DNA of 64,000 nucleotides from Sphingomonadaceae bacterium (lineage in GTDB: Bacteria; Pseudomonadota; Alphaproteobacteria; Sphingomonadales; Sphingomonadaceae), in the NCBI GenBank assembly GCA_030147805.1, contig JASBUR010000031.1, forward strand, positions 35,518 through 99,517, in the 5' to 3' direction. The notes under the pieces were generated by a model. That model searched no databases and was not told the DNA's origin. It saw only the letters and a list, made by a program, of their open reading frames with translations. Both the position numbers and the translations under genes were made by a program. Positions 35,797 through 44,754 of this stretch are shown one piece after another (the stretch's first letter is position 1; every line of letters begins with the position of its first letter).

Positions 35797-35816
35797 GCAA
35801 CGCTTAACCGCGTTGC
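35797..35816. repeat. Small perfect hairpin between convergent genes
   Basis: GCAACGC and GCGTTGC pair around TTAACC. It lies between the convergent thiE-like and lipoprotein genes and may help terminate either, although it has no T-run. Confidence 0.45.
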
Positions 35817-35827
35817 GGGCGCGGGCG

Positions 35828-36370
35828 TCAGCGCGTGAGCGTGCGCTGCGCCGCCTCGAACGCCGTCAGATGCTCGGCGCGCGCCGCCTCGATCCGGCCG
35901 AGCAGCGCCCCCGCCGAATCGAGCGCCGGCTTGACGACGCTGCCCGCCGCCGACGCCTGCGCGAGATCGCCGGCGATGGCGTTGGTGCGCTCGCCGAGTT
36001 CGCCCATCGTCGCACCGAGCCGCTCGAGCCGCGACAGCTCGAGCTGCGCCTTCGACCAGGCCGCCGTGCTCGGCGCCGCGCCGCGCGCTGCGGCGAGCGC
36101 CGTGTCGGTCGCGCCGCGCTGGCGCGCCCACCGCCCCTCGACCTCGGCCAATTCGCGCGCGATGTCGGCAATCCGCGCCGCGGCGGTGACGACCGTGGCG
36201 TCGTCGGCCGCCGGCGCCGGGGCAGCGGCGGGCGCCGCCTCGGCGACGGGCTCGGCGCGCCCGCCGGTCTCGATCTCGCCCGGGCGGCGCGCCAGGCTCG
36301 GCCATTCGCCGTCGGCGGTGGCGGCACATCCGGCGAGGATCAGCGGCAGCAGGGGGATGAGGCGCATCAT
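35828..36370 (-). CDS. Putative lipoprotein with coiled coil
   Basis: 180 residues with a lipoprotein signal: MMRLIPLLPLILAGC, lipobox LAGC with Cys at about 15. An Ala/Pro-rich linker follows, then a predicted coiled coil (about residues 65-180: IARELAEVEGRWARQRG, LSRLERLGATMGELGERTNA). No family recognised. Convergent with the thiE-like gene and divergent from tRNA-Arg. Confidence 0.7.
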   Translation of the reverse strand: MMRLIPLLPLILAGCAATADGEWPSLARRPGEIETGGRAEPVAEAAPAAAPAPAADDATVVTAAARIADIARELAEVEGRWARQRGATDTALAAARGAAPSTAAWSKAQLELSRLERLGATMGELGERTNAIAGDLAQASAAGSVVKPALDSAGALLGRIEAARAEHLTAFEAAQRTLTR

Positions 36371-36458
36371 GGCGCGCGAACCTAGTCGCGCCCCGGTCGG
36401 GCGGCAAGCGTTGCGGGCTTGCGTCCTTCGCCGACTGCCACTATGTGACGGCTCCCAC

Positions 36459-36535
36459 GCGCCCGTAGCTCAGCTGGATAGAGCATCAGACTACGAATCT
36501 GAGGGTCGGACGTTCGAATCGTTCCGGGCGCGCCA
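36459..36535 (+). tRNA. tRNA-Arg (anticodon ACG)
   Basis: 77 nt: acceptor GCGCCCG/CGGGCGC, D arm GCTC/GAGC, anticodon stem TCAGA/TCTGA with loop CTACGAA (anticodon ACG, normally edited to ICG), a T arm with TTCGAAT, and an encoded CCA. It is followed by TTTTTCTCC. Confidence 0.97.
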
Positions 36536-36586
36536 TTTTTCTCCTGCCGGTCGCCGTCGCCACCTGCCTTGCGCCGGGTCGCGGCG

Positions 36587-37243
36587 TCATGCCGACGGGC
36601 GTTTGCGGTGGAACAGCAGCGCGAGCAGCGCCGCGGCGGCCGGGAAGACGACGGCGTAGCCGACGATGCCGATGTTGCGCAGCCGCATGTCGCCGCTGGC
36701 CGCACCGGCCAGTCCCGCCAGCGCGAGCAGCCCGCTGACCACCATCAGGCGGCGAATCGCCGCCTCCAGCCCGCGGCCGGCAAAGACCGGCGCGGCAAAC
36801 AGCATCGACAGCGCGAAGAACAGGTCCCACGCCAGGATGTCGATCGCATAGGGCAGCGACGGCCAGCGGAACGACAGCAGCAGCGGCGTCCAGGGCTGCG
36901 CGGCGAGCGCGGGATCGCGGCTCAGCACCAGGATCGGGAAGTGGACGGCGGTGGTGAGCAGCGCGACCAGGCTCATGAACACCAGCGCCGCCAGGCTGAG
37001 CGCCCGTGCCTCCGGCGCGGTCCAGGCGTGCACCGCGACCATCAGCGTCACCAGCGGCGGCATCATGACGACGATCGCCAGCTCGAGCCGCGAGAACCAG
37101 GGGTCGCCGATCGGCTGGTCGGCGGCCGCGAGCGAGGCGAAGCCGGCGCCGAGCAGCGCGAGATAGACCAGGCCCAGCAGCGCCACCGCGACCGCCGAAA
37201 CGAGGCCGAGCCGCCGCGCCGAAGCCGAATATCCGATGTCCAT
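36587..37243 (-). CDS. Multi-span membrane protein, unknown function
   Basis: 218 residues with six or seven hydrophobic helices: about 13-35 (GLVSAVAVALLGLVYLALLG), 52-75 (LAIVVMMPPLVTLMVAVHAW), 80-100, 122-148, 158-178 and 185-208. The pattern MPPLVTLMVAVHAW..., FRWPSLPYAIDILAWDLFF recurs in hypothetical membrane proteins of bacteria, but no biochemical function is known to me. ATG 37243 begins a good N-terminus; the frame is open upstream only as antisense to the DMT transporter. Divergent from that gene. Confidence 0.75.
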   Translation of the reverse strand: MDIGYSASARRLGLVSAVAVALLGLVYLALLGAGFASLAAADQPIGDPWFSRLELAIVVMMPPLVTLMVAVHAWTAPEARALSLAALVFMSLVALLTTAVHFPILVLSRDPALAAQPWTPLLLSFRWPSLPYAIDILAWDLFFALSMLFAAPVFAGRGLEAAIRRLMVVSGLLALAGLAGAASGDMRLRNIGIVGYAVVFPAAAALLALLFHRKRPSA

Positions 37244-37393
37244 GCCGATGCTCGCGCGTCCAGGGTCGGGCGGAAGCCTCGCAGCTTTCCCGCCGCGGTC
37301 AAGACGCGGGCCGAGCGGCGCGCGACCGCGGTCGGCGCCGCGCCGATGGCGGGGAGGTTGCGGCGCGGCCGCGCGGGCTCTAGTCGCTTCGGC

Positions 37394-38317
37394 ATGCCGA
37401 CGCCGCCCCCCGCCACGGACCGGCCCGGCCGCGGTGTCGTGCTGCGGCTGCTCGCGGGCTTCACCTTCGCGCTGATGATGGCGAGCGTGAAGCTGGCGAG
37501 CGACCATGGCGCGTACGTCCTCGAGATCCTGTTCTACCGCAGCCTGTTTTCGCTGCCGCTCATCGCCGCCTGGCTCGTCGTCGGCCCCGGCCGCGCCGGC
37601 ATCCGCGTCGTCCGGCCGCGCGCGCACGTCAGCCGGGCGGCGATCGGCCTCACCGCGATGCTGTTCAACTTCCAGGCGATCAGCATGCTGCCGCTCGCCG
37701 AGGCGACGGTGATCAGCTTCTCGGTGCCGTTCTTCGCGACCGCGCTCGCCGCCTTCTTCCTGCGCGAGCAGGTCGGCCGGCACCGCTGGTCGGCGATCGC
37801 CGTCGGGCTGGTCGGCGTCGTCGTCGTCGTCCAGCCGGGCAGCGCGCATATCGCGCCGCTCGGCGCCGCGGTCGGCATCGTCGCGGCGCTCGGCGTCGCG
37901 AGCGTCACCGTGACGCTGCGCCAGCTGGGCAGCACCGAGACCGCGACCGCCACGGTGTTCTGGTTCGCGATCGCCAGCACGATCGTCACCGGGCTCGCCA
38001 TGCCGTGGGTCGGGCAGGCGCATGATGCGACGGGCTGGTGGCTGCTGCTGTGCGTCGGCATCACCGGCGGCATCGCGCAACTGTGCAACACCGCCTCGCT
38101 GCGGCTGGCGCCGATCCCGGTGCTCGCGCCCTTCGACTATACGCAGCTGCTGTGGGCGACCTTGCTCGGCTGGCTGATCTGGCAGACGCGGCCGACCGCG
38201 GCGACCTGGGCGGGCGCGGCGATCATCGTCGCCAGCGGGCTCTACATCGTCCACCGCGAGCGCCGGCTGCGCCGTGCGGCGTCGGCGGCGCCGGCGAGTC
38301 CGCGCCCCGACGCCTGA
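37394..38317 (+). CDS. DMT superfamily transporter (EamA domains)
   Basis: 307 residues with ten hydrophobic helices and two EamA-type repeats: FTFALMMASVKLASDHGAYV opens the first and GIVAALGVASVTVTLRQLGS the second. The FDYTQLLWATLLGWLIW motif near the end is typical of RhaT/EamA-family metabolite exporters. Substrate unknown. ATG 37394 has no strong ribosome-binding site. The EVE gene follows 65 bp downstream. Confidence 0.88.
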   Translation: MPTPPPATDRPGRGVVLRLLAGFTFALMMASVKLASDHGAYVLEILFYRSLFSLPLIAAWLVVGPGRAGIRVVRPRAHVSRAAIGLTAMLFNFQAISMLPLAEATVISFSVPFFATALAAFFLREQVGRHRWSAIAVGLVGVVVVVQPGSAHIAPLGAAVGIVAALGVASVTVTLRQLGSTETATATVFWFAIASTIVTGLAMPWVGQAHDATGWWLLLCVGITGGIAQLCNTASLRLAPIPVLAPFDYTQLLWATLLGWLIWQTRPTAATWAGAAIIVASGLYIVHRERRLRRAASAAPASPRPDA

Positions 38318-38382
38318 CCGGGGTGTCATCGGCGCGGGGCGCGGCTATAGCTTCGGGCGCATCAGCAACCATTGGAGCGGGC

Positions 38383-38802
38383 ATGAGCGGGACGTCGGGC
38401 AAGTGGCTGGTGAAGTCGGAACCGGTCAAATACAGCTGGGACGACCTCGTGCGCGACGGCGAGACCGCCTGGGACGGGGTGCGCAACAACCAGGCGGCGC
38501 TCTACCTGAAGGCGATGAAGGTCGGCGACGAGCTGTTCTTCTACCATTCGAACGAAGGCCTCGAGATCGTCGGCATCGCGACGGTGTCGAAGACCGCCTA
38601 TCCCGACGCCAGCGACCCCAAGGGGCGGTTCGTGGCGGTGTCGGTGAAACCGAAAAAGAAGCTCGCACATCCCGTCAGCCTTGCGCGGCTGAAGGCCGAG
38701 CCGAAGCTCGCCGGCATGGCGATGTTCCGGCAGTTTCGGCTGTCGGTGGCGCCGATGACCGACGACGAATGGGCCACGGTTCTGGAGATGTCGAAAAACT
38801 GA
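38383..38802 (+). CDS. EVE domain protein
   Basis: 139 residues that are entirely an EVE (PUA-like) domain: KWLVKSEPVKYSWDDLVRDG, TAWDGVRNNQAALYLKAMKV, GDELFFYHSNEGLEIVGIAT and the C-terminal FRQFRLSVAPMTDDEW. EVE domains bind modified bases in RNA or DNA. GAGCGGGC precedes ATG 38383. Likely cotranscribed with the DMT transporter; ends just before a palindromic repeat. Confidence 0.92.
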   Translation: MSGTSGKWLVKSEPVKYSWDDLVRDGETAWDGVRNNQAALYLKAMKVGDELFFYHSNEGLEIVGIATVSKTAYPDASDPKGRFVAVSVKPKKKLAHPVSLARLKAEPKLAGMAMFRQFRLSVAPMTDDEWATVLEMSKN

Positions 38803-38804
38803 AA

Positions 38805-38913
38805 ATCCTCCCCTGCAAGGGGAGGGGGACCGCCGGAGGCGGTGGAGGGGTAACCGGCGCTGGCACCCCTCCACCCTGCTGCGCAGGGTCCCCCTCCCCG
38901 CTCCGGGGAGGAT
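38805..38913. repeat. Intergenic GGGGGACC palindromic element
   Basis: Two inverted halves: ATCCTCCCCTGCAAGGGGAG then GGGGACCGCCGGAGGCGGTG on the left, with CACCCTGCTGCGCAGGGTCC and CCCTCCCCGCTCCGGGGAGG on the right. Each half is itself a pair of hairpins, and both match the element inside uvrA (14922-15026). It separates the convergent EVE and cyclase genes. Confidence 0.85.
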
Positions 38914-38923
38914 TCGTGCTCGC

Positions 38924-41230
38924 CTATTTCTCCTTCGCCACCCAGACGCCGTCCCAGTCGGCGGGCGGGTCGGCGCGCAGCTTGGTGCAGCGGTCGATAT
39001 ACATCTGCGACAGCCCGTCGTCGGGGTTGAGCGACAGCGCGCGGGTGAAGGAGGCGACGGCGTCGTCCCATTTGGCGCCGCGATAGGCCTCGATGCCGAA
39101 CTTGAAGGCGTCGAGCACCTCGCGCGCGTTGGGGAAGCTCTCGTCGGTATGATAGTCGAGCACCTCGTGGACCTCGACGGGCTGCGTCTTGCCCTTGACG
39201 ACCAGCAGGTCGACGGGGCGCAGCCGGTAGGTGCCGCGCAGCTTCTTCACCGTGTTCTCGGAGATGAGGATCCGCGCGTGATAGGCCTTGCAGGCGCTCT
39301 CGAGCCGCGCGGCGAGGTTGACGCCGTCGCCGATGATCGTGAAGTCCATGCGCTTGGCCGAGCCGATGTTGCCCGACACCACCATGTCGGTGTTGAGCCC
39401 GATGCCCATGTCGATCGGGCGCTTGCCTTCGGCGGTGCGGATCTTGTTCCAGGCGCGCAGGTCGCTGATCATGCCGATCGCGGCGCGCACCGCGCGGTCC
39501 TCGTTGTCCGAATGCGCGACCGGGATGCCGAACGCCGCCATGATCGCGTCGCCAATGAACTTATCGAGCATGCCGCCTTCGCGCAGGATGCAGTCGACCA
39601 TGATCTCGAAATATTCGTTGAGCATGCCGACGGTGGCCTGCGGCCCGAGCTCTTCGGAGATCGTCGTGAAGCCGCGGATGTCGGTGAACAGGACGGTCGC
39701 CTCGACGCTCTTGCCGCCCATGAGGTCGCCGCCGTCGCCGCCGGCCAAGAGCTGGTCGGCGATGCCGGGGTCCATGTAGCGCGACATCGTCGACTTCATG
39801 CGCTTCTCGGACGAGATGTCCTCGAGCATCACCATGGTGCCCAGACTCTTCGCCTCGGTCGAGATCAGCGGCACGACGGTGGCGTTGACCGAACGCTTGG
39901 CGCCGGCGGTCTCGAGATCGGCGTCCATCGTCACCTCGGACGCGCCGCTTTCCTTCACGCGGTCGATCTTCTCGATGATCCACGGGTTGGGCGCGAAGAA
40001 GTCGTTCGCGGCCTGGCCGACGACGGAGCCCGCCTCGACCTCGAAGATCTTCAGCCCCTGCGCGTTGCAGGTGGTGATCTTGCCGTCCTCGTCGAGCGTC
40101 ACCACGCCGTTGGTCATGCTCTGCAGCACGCCCTCGTTGTAGTTCTTCATGTTCTGGACGTCGTTGAACAGCTTGGCGTTCTCGAGCGCGACCGCGACCT
40201 GCGCGGTGAACGCCTTCAGCCGCTGCTCGTCCTCGGCGGTGAAGGGGCCGCCGCGGCGGTTGAGACACTGGGTGACGCCGATGATCTTGCCCTGCTTGTT
40301 GGCGACGGGAACGCAGAGGATCGAGCGCGTGAAGAAGCCGGTCTGCCGGTCGAAGCTCGGATTGAAGCGCAGGTCGGCATAGGCATAGGGAATGTTGACC
40401 GACTGGCCCGAGGTATAGACCGCGCCGGCGATTCCCGCGGTCTTGGGCAGGCGGATCTGGAAGGCGCCGACGCCCTCGCCGACGATCGAGAACAGCTCGT
40501 CGGTCTTTTCGTCGATGAGGAACAGCGTCGAGCGGTCGGCCGAGAGCATCCGCGTCGCCTCGCCCATGATGCGCTTCAAGAGCATCGGCAGGTCGATCTC
40601 CGACGTGACGTCGGCGACCATGTCGAGGAACGCCATCTCCTGCTCGCGCGCCTTCTGCACCGATTCGATGAACATCGCGTGCTGGAGGACGAGCGCCGCC
40701 TGCGTCGTCATCGCCTCCAGGAGCTCCTGATCGCCCTTGGTGAAGCCGCGCGGCAGCTTGTTGAGCACCTGCGCGACGCCGATGAGGTCGCCCTTCATCG
40801 TGCGGATCGGCACGCAGAGGATGTTCTTGGTGCGGTAGCCGGTCTGCTCGTCGATGCTGCGGTCGAAGCGCTTGTCGGCATAGGCGTCGCGGATGATGAG
40901 CCCCTCGCCGTGCTGGAAGACGTAGCCGGCGACGCCGCGGTCGTTGAGCAGCCGGATCTCGCGGTTGACGTTGCCCTGCGCCACGCGCGAGTAGAGTTCG
41001 CCGGTCGACGGGTCGTTGAGGAACAGCGTGCCGCGGTCGGCGCCGATCTCCTCCGACGCGGTGTTGACGATCATCTCGAGCAGCGGGTCGAGCGACTCGA
41101 TCGAGGCGGCCTTGCGCGTCAGGTCGAGCAGCAGTTCGACGCGGCGCAGCCGCTCGCGCAGCTTGGCGTCGCTGTCGCCGATCTCCTTGCGCGCGCGGCG
41201 GCGCGCGGCGGCGGGGGTGACGGCATCCAT
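38924..41230 (-). CDS. Adenylate/guanylate cyclase with two GAF and one PAS domain
   Basis: 768 residues, no membrane helix. Order: N-terminal coiled coil (about 10-40), GAF 1 (about 45-190), GAF 2 (about 215-365), PAS (about 380-500, FGVVTLDEDG-type NGVVTLDEDGKITTCNAQGL), class III cyclase (about 530-705) and a TPR-like tail. Cyclase motifs VLFTDIRGFTTISEELG, DKFIGDAIMAAFG and TIIGDGVNLAARLE are intact: both metal Asp residues and the transition-state region are present, and the Lys in SAKRMDFT suggests ATP as substrate. ATG 41230 overlaps the coiled-coil gene stop (ATGA), so the pair is coupled. Confidence 0.93.
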   Translation of the reverse strand: MDAVTPAAARRRARKEIGDSDAKLRERLRRVELLLDLTRKAASIESLDPLLEMIVNTASEEIGADRGTLFLNDPSTGELYSRVAQGNVNREIRLLNDRGVAGYVFQHGEGLIIRDAYADKRFDRSIDEQTGYRTKNILCVPIRTMKGDLIGVAQVLNKLPRGFTKGDQELLEAMTTQAALVLQHAMFIESVQKAREQEMAFLDMVADVTSEIDLPMLLKRIMGEATRMLSADRSTLFLIDEKTDELFSIVGEGVGAFQIRLPKTAGIAGAVYTSGQSVNIPYAYADLRFNPSFDRQTGFFTRSILCVPVANKQGKIIGVTQCLNRRGGPFTAEDEQRLKAFTAQVAVALENAKLFNDVQNMKNYNEGVLQSMTNGVVTLDEDGKITTCNAQGLKIFEVEAGSVVGQAANDFFAPNPWIIEKIDRVKESGASEVTMDADLETAGAKRSVNATVVPLISTEAKSLGTMVMLEDISSEKRMKSTMSRYMDPGIADQLLAGGDGGDLMGGKSVEATVLFTDIRGFTTISEELGPQATVGMLNEYFEIMVDCILREGGMLDKFIGDAIMAAFGIPVAHSDNEDRAVRAAIGMISDLRAWNKIRTAEGKRPIDMGIGLNTDMVVSGNIGSAKRMDFTIIGDGVNLAARLESACKAYHARILISENTVKKLRGTYRLRPVDLLVVKGKTQPVEVHEVLDYHTDESFPNAREVLDAFKFGIEAYRGAKWDDAVASFTRALSLNPDDGLSQMYIDRCTKLRADPPADWDGVWVAKEK

Positions 41231-41580
41231 CAGGCGGCGGCCTGCTGCTCGAGCTGGGCGCGCAGCGCGACGATCATGTCGCGCAGGTGGCGGTTCTCGT
41301 CGCGCGCCGCGGCGGCGGCATCCTCGAGGCGCTTCTCGGTCTGGCCCTGCAGCCGCTCCATCTCGGTCCGGATCGCGTTGATCGTCGCCTTCAGCTGGAC
41401 GATCTCGGCCTGGCTGGCGGCGAGCGCCGCCTGGATCTTGGCACCTTCCTGCGCCTGCATGTCTTCGAGGCGGAGGCGCAGCGCGTTGATCGTCGCCTTG
41501 AGCTGACGATTCTCCGAATCCAGTTGCTGTTCGAGCGTCGGCGCGACCTCGGTCACGGCCTGTCCTTCCCCCATCTGCAC
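41230..41580 (-). CDS. Small coiled-coil protein preceding the cyclase
   Basis: 116 residues with two copies of a Leu-repeat unit (LDSENRQLKATINALRLRLE near 20, QAEIVQLKATINAIRTEMER near 58) and a final ENRHLRDMIVALRAQLEQQ. Heptad spacing runs through nearly the whole protein. ATG 41574 is an alternative start. Its TGA overlaps the cyclase ATG, so it is probably a stoichiometric partner, perhaps joining the cyclase's own N-terminal coiled coil. No family known. Confidence 0.75.
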   Translation of the reverse strand: MQMGEGQAVTEVAPTLEQQLDSENRQLKATINALRLRLEDMQAQEGAKIQAALAASQAEIVQLKATINAIRTEMERLQGQTEKRLEDAAAAARDENRHLRDMIVALRAQLEQQAAA

Positions 41581-41748
41581 GCATTAGCCCGCAACACGGG
41601 GGAGGCGTCAAGAATCGCCCGCGCCGCCGCCGCCGACTTTTGTTGCGCCCCCGCAAAAACGCCGCTGGCCCGAAATGAATTTACGTTATGCTCGCCCCCG
41701 CGACTCCGGGGGCGACGTCTTTCGGGGCGACAGGGAGGGGACTGTAAA

Positions 41749-43110
41749 ATGGCATTATCCGAGCATGTCGATCTCGAGCGATTCATCGCGGGCGTGAAGA
41801 CGCGCAACCCGGGGCAGCCCGAGTTCGTGCAGGCGGTCCAGGAGGTCGCCGAGGACATTTTCGACTTCATCGCCGACAAGGAACAATATCACCGCTGGCA
41901 GATCCTGCGCCGCATCGCCGAGCCCGACCGGGTCGTGTCGTTCCGCGTCTGCTGGCAGGACGACAAGGGCGACATCCGCGTGCAGCGCGGCTGGCGCGTC
42001 CAGAACAACAACGCGATCGGCCCGTACAAGGGCGGCATCCGCTTCCACCCGTCGGTGACCGAGGGCACGCTCAAGTTCCTCGCCTTCGAGCAGACCTTCA
42101 AGAACGCGCTGACCGGCCTGCCGATGGGCGGCGGCAAGGGCGGCGCCAACTTCAACCCCAAGGGCAAGAGCGACTCCGAGGTGATGCGCTTCTGCCAGAG
42201 CTTCATGACCGAGCTCTACCGCCACATCGGCGCCGACACCGACGTGCCGGCGGGCGACATCGGCGTCGGCGGCCGCGAGATCGGCTACATGTTCGGCCAG
42301 TACAAGCGCATCACCAACGAGTTCACCGGCGTGCTGACCGGCAAGGGCCTCGAATATGGCGGCTCGCTGATCCGCACCGAGGCGACGGGCTATGGCGCGG
42401 TCTATTTCCTGCAGAACATGCTGACGCGGCTCGGCAATTCGGTCGAGGGCAAGCGCGCGGTCATCTCGGGGTCGGGCAACGTCGCGACGCACGCCGCGGA
42501 AAAGGTCGTCCAGCTCGGCGGCACGGTGCTGACGCTCTCCGATTCGGAAGGCTTCATCCACGATCCCGACGGCATCACCCAGGAGAAGATCGACTGGGTG
42601 AAGGCGCACAAGACCAAGCGCCGCGGCCGCATCTCGGACTATGTGAAGGAGTTCACCAAGGCCACCTTCCACGGCGGCGGCGCGCGCCCGTGGGGCGTCG
42701 AATGCGACATCGCGCTGCCCTGCGCGACGCAGAACGAGCTCAACGGCGCCGAGGCGGCGACGCTGATCAAGAACGGCTGCATTGCGGTGTCCGAGGGCGC
42801 CAACATGCCGACCGACCTCGACGGCGTGCACGTCTTCAAGAAGGCGGGCATCCTCTACGCGCCGGGCAAGGCAGCGAACGCCGGCGGCGTCGCGGTGTCG
42901 GGCCTCGAGATGAGCCAGAATTCGGCGCGCATCTCGTGGAAGGAGGAAGACCTCCAGAAGCTGCTCAAGGACATCATGCTCGGCATCCACGACCGTTGCG
43001 CCGAATATGGCGGCAAGGCGGGCACCACGCACATCGACTATGTGCGCGGCGCCAACATCGCCGGCTTCAAGAAGGTCGCCGACGCGATGCTCGCCTACGG
43101 CGTCGTCTGA
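41749..43110 (+). CDS. gdhA: NADP-type glutamate dehydrogenase
   Basis: 453 residues, the small hexameric type. It interconverts 2-oxoglutarate plus ammonia and glutamate. Substrate and catalytic motifs are intact: YKGGIRFHPSVTEGTLKFLA, LPMGGGKGGANFNPKGKSD with the catalytic Lys, DVPAGDIGVGGREIGYMFG and RTEATGYGAVYFLQ; the nucleotide fold is VISGSGNVATHAAEKVVQLG. An AGGGAGGGGACTGTAAA site precedes ATG 41749. The GT gene follows 27 bp after. Confidence 0.95.
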   Translation: MALSEHVDLERFIAGVKTRNPGQPEFVQAVQEVAEDIFDFIADKEQYHRWQILRRIAEPDRVVSFRVCWQDDKGDIRVQRGWRVQNNNAIGPYKGGIRFHPSVTEGTLKFLAFEQTFKNALTGLPMGGGKGGANFNPKGKSDSEVMRFCQSFMTELYRHIGADTDVPAGDIGVGGREIGYMFGQYKRITNEFTGVLTGKGLEYGGSLIRTEATGYGAVYFLQNMLTRLGNSVEGKRAVISGSGNVATHAAEKVVQLGGTVLTLSDSEGFIHDPDGITQEKIDWVKAHKTKRRGRISDYVKEFTKATFHGGGARPWGVECDIALPCATQNELNGAEAATLIKNGCIAVSEGANMPTDLDGVHVFKKAGILYAPGKAANAGGVAVSGLEMSQNSARISWKEEDLQKLLKDIMLGIHDRCAEYGGKAGTTHIDYVRGANIAGFKKVADAMLAYGVV

Positions 43111-43137
43111 CCGGCTGATTCCGCCCCAGGTGCCGCG

Positions 43138-44316
43138 ATGGCGACGTTGCTCGGCACCTGGGAGCTCGGCAGGGGCTATGGCCATATCGCGCATCTGGCG
43201 CCGCTCGCCGCGGCGCTGGCCGCGCGCGGTCACGCGATGAAGGTGGCGGTGCGCCACCCCGCGACGGCGCGGGCCGCGCCGGGCGCGCCGTTCGCCGAGG
43301 TGCTGGCGGCGCCGGTTCATCCGATCGTCGCGCCGCCGGCGCCGACGCTGACCTATGCGCAGGTGATCGCCGACGGCGGCTTTGCCGATCCGGCGGCGGC
43401 GACCGGACTGGTGCGGCGCTGGCTGGCGCTGTTCGAGCAAACCGCGCCCGATGCCGTCGTCGCCGAACATGCGCCCGCCTCGTTGCTCGCGGCGCATGTC
43501 GCGGGGCTGCCCGCGGCGATGATCGGCGCCGGTTGGGCGGTGCCGCCGCGCGAGCGGCCGCTGCCGTCGCTGATGCCGTGGCGCGAGGTCGGCGAGCGCG
43601 AGCGCGCCGCCGCCGATGCCGCCGCCGACGCGGTGGTGCGCGCCGTGTGCCGGGCGTTCGGCGCGCCGCTGCTCGACGGCCTCGCGGCGCTGATCGCGCC
43701 GGTGCCGGCCTATCTGACCACGCTTCCCGAGCTCGATCCCTACGGCCCGCGGCGCGGCGCCACCTATTATGGCGTGATGAACGGCTTCCGTCCGTCGCGG
43801 CCGGCGCCGTGGCCGGCGAGCGGCGGCCGGCGCGTCTTCGTCTATCTGCCGTTCGAGCATGCGCTGGCGTCGGCGCTCGCCGCCGCCCTCGGCGCGCTCG
43901 GCTGGGCCACCGTCTGGCATGCGCCGCGCGCCGCGCCGTTCGCGCTGTCGCCGACGATCGTCCACACGCCCGAGCCCGTCGACCTCGTCGAAGCGCTCGC
44001 CGACGCCGAGCTGCTGATCGGACGTGGCGGCCATGCCAGCAGTTGCGAGGCGCTGATGGCCGGGCGTCCCAACTTCGTCCTGCCCGATTCGCTCGACACC
44101 ATCCTGGTCGCGCGCCGGATCAACCTCGGCCGCTTCGGCGCGGCGACCATCGCGGGCGCCGACGCAGCGACCCTGCGCGCCGCGCTCGAGGCGCTGGTGG
44201 CCGACCCCGGCGTCGCCGCCGCGCTCGCCGCGGCGCGGACGCGCTACCTTGCCTACCGCCCCGAGGCCGCCGCCGCGCAGCTCGCGGCGGCGCTGCTTGC
44301 CGACTTGCAGCTCTGA
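43138..44316 (+). CDS. GT-B glycosyltransferase (MGT/UGT-like)
   Basis: 392 residues. The N-terminal half opens TWELGRGYGHIAHLAPLAAA (GT-B acceptor domain with HxxxLxPL) and the C-terminal half has LIGRGGHASSCEALMAGRPN then FVLPDSLDTILVARRINLGR, the nucleotide-sugar site of GT1-like enzymes. The family moves sugars from UDP or dTDP donors to small or lipid acceptors; the acceptor is unknown. It ends 60 bp before the MazG gene. Confidence 0.88.
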   Translation: MATLLGTWELGRGYGHIAHLAPLAAALAARGHAMKVAVRHPATARAAPGAPFAEVLAAPVHPIVAPPAPTLTYAQVIADGGFADPAAATGLVRRWLALFEQTAPDAVVAEHAPASLLAAHVAGLPAAMIGAGWAVPPRERPLPSLMPWREVGERERAAADAAADAVVRAVCRAFGAPLLDGLAALIAPVPAYLTTLPELDPYGPRRGATYYGVMNGFRPSRPAPWPASGGRRVFVYLPFEHALASALAAALGALGWATVWHAPRAAPFALSPTIVHTPEPVDLVEALADAELLIGRGGHASSCEALMAGRPNFVLPDSLDTILVARRINLGRFGAATIAGADAATLRAALEALVADPGVAAALAAARTRYLAYRPEAAAAQLAAALLADLQL

Positions 44317-44376
44317 CCGCCCTTTCCCTGCTCCTCGAAGCTGTTACACTCGCCGAACAATCGCCGAGGGGGGCGG

Positions 44377-44712
44377 ATGATCGAGCCGGCAGCAGGAGGA
44401 GCGGCCGCGGCGGATTCGCCGCTCGACAGCTATGCGCGCTGGGCCGCCAGCGTGGCCGGCCACGTCGGCGGCGGCGACCGCGAACGGCTTGCCTATCTCG
44501 GGCTTGGCCTCGCCAGCGAGTCGGGCGAGATTGCCGACCAGATCAAATGCCTGATCCGCGACGGTGCGGTCGATGCCGCGGCGTTCGCCGACGAGCTCGG
44601 CGACGTCGCTTATTATTGGGCGGCGCTGTGCGAAGCCGTCGGTCGCTCGCCGAGCCAGGTGCTCGCCGCGAGCCGCGCGAAGATCGAGTCGCGGCTGTCA
44701 CGGGGCGGCTGA
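44377..44712 (+). CDS. MazG-like NTP pyrophosphohydrolase
   Basis: 111 residues. ASESGEIADQIKCLIRDGAV then AFADELGDVAYYWAAL carries the ExxE...ExxD metal motifs of the all-alpha MazG/dUTPase superfamily in a single-domain protein. Such enzymes remove unwanted nucleoside triphosphates. ATG 44377 follows a GAGGGGGGC site. No linked genes suggest a specific substrate. Confidence 0.85.
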   Translation: MIEPAAGGAAAADSPLDSYARWAASVAGHVGGGDRERLAYLGLGLASESGEIADQIKCLIRDGAVDAAAFADELGDVAYYWAALCEAVGRSPSQVLAASRAKIESRLSRGG

Positions 44713-44754
44713 AGTGAGATCACAGGCTCGCGCGGGGCGAGCGGGGAGACCAGC

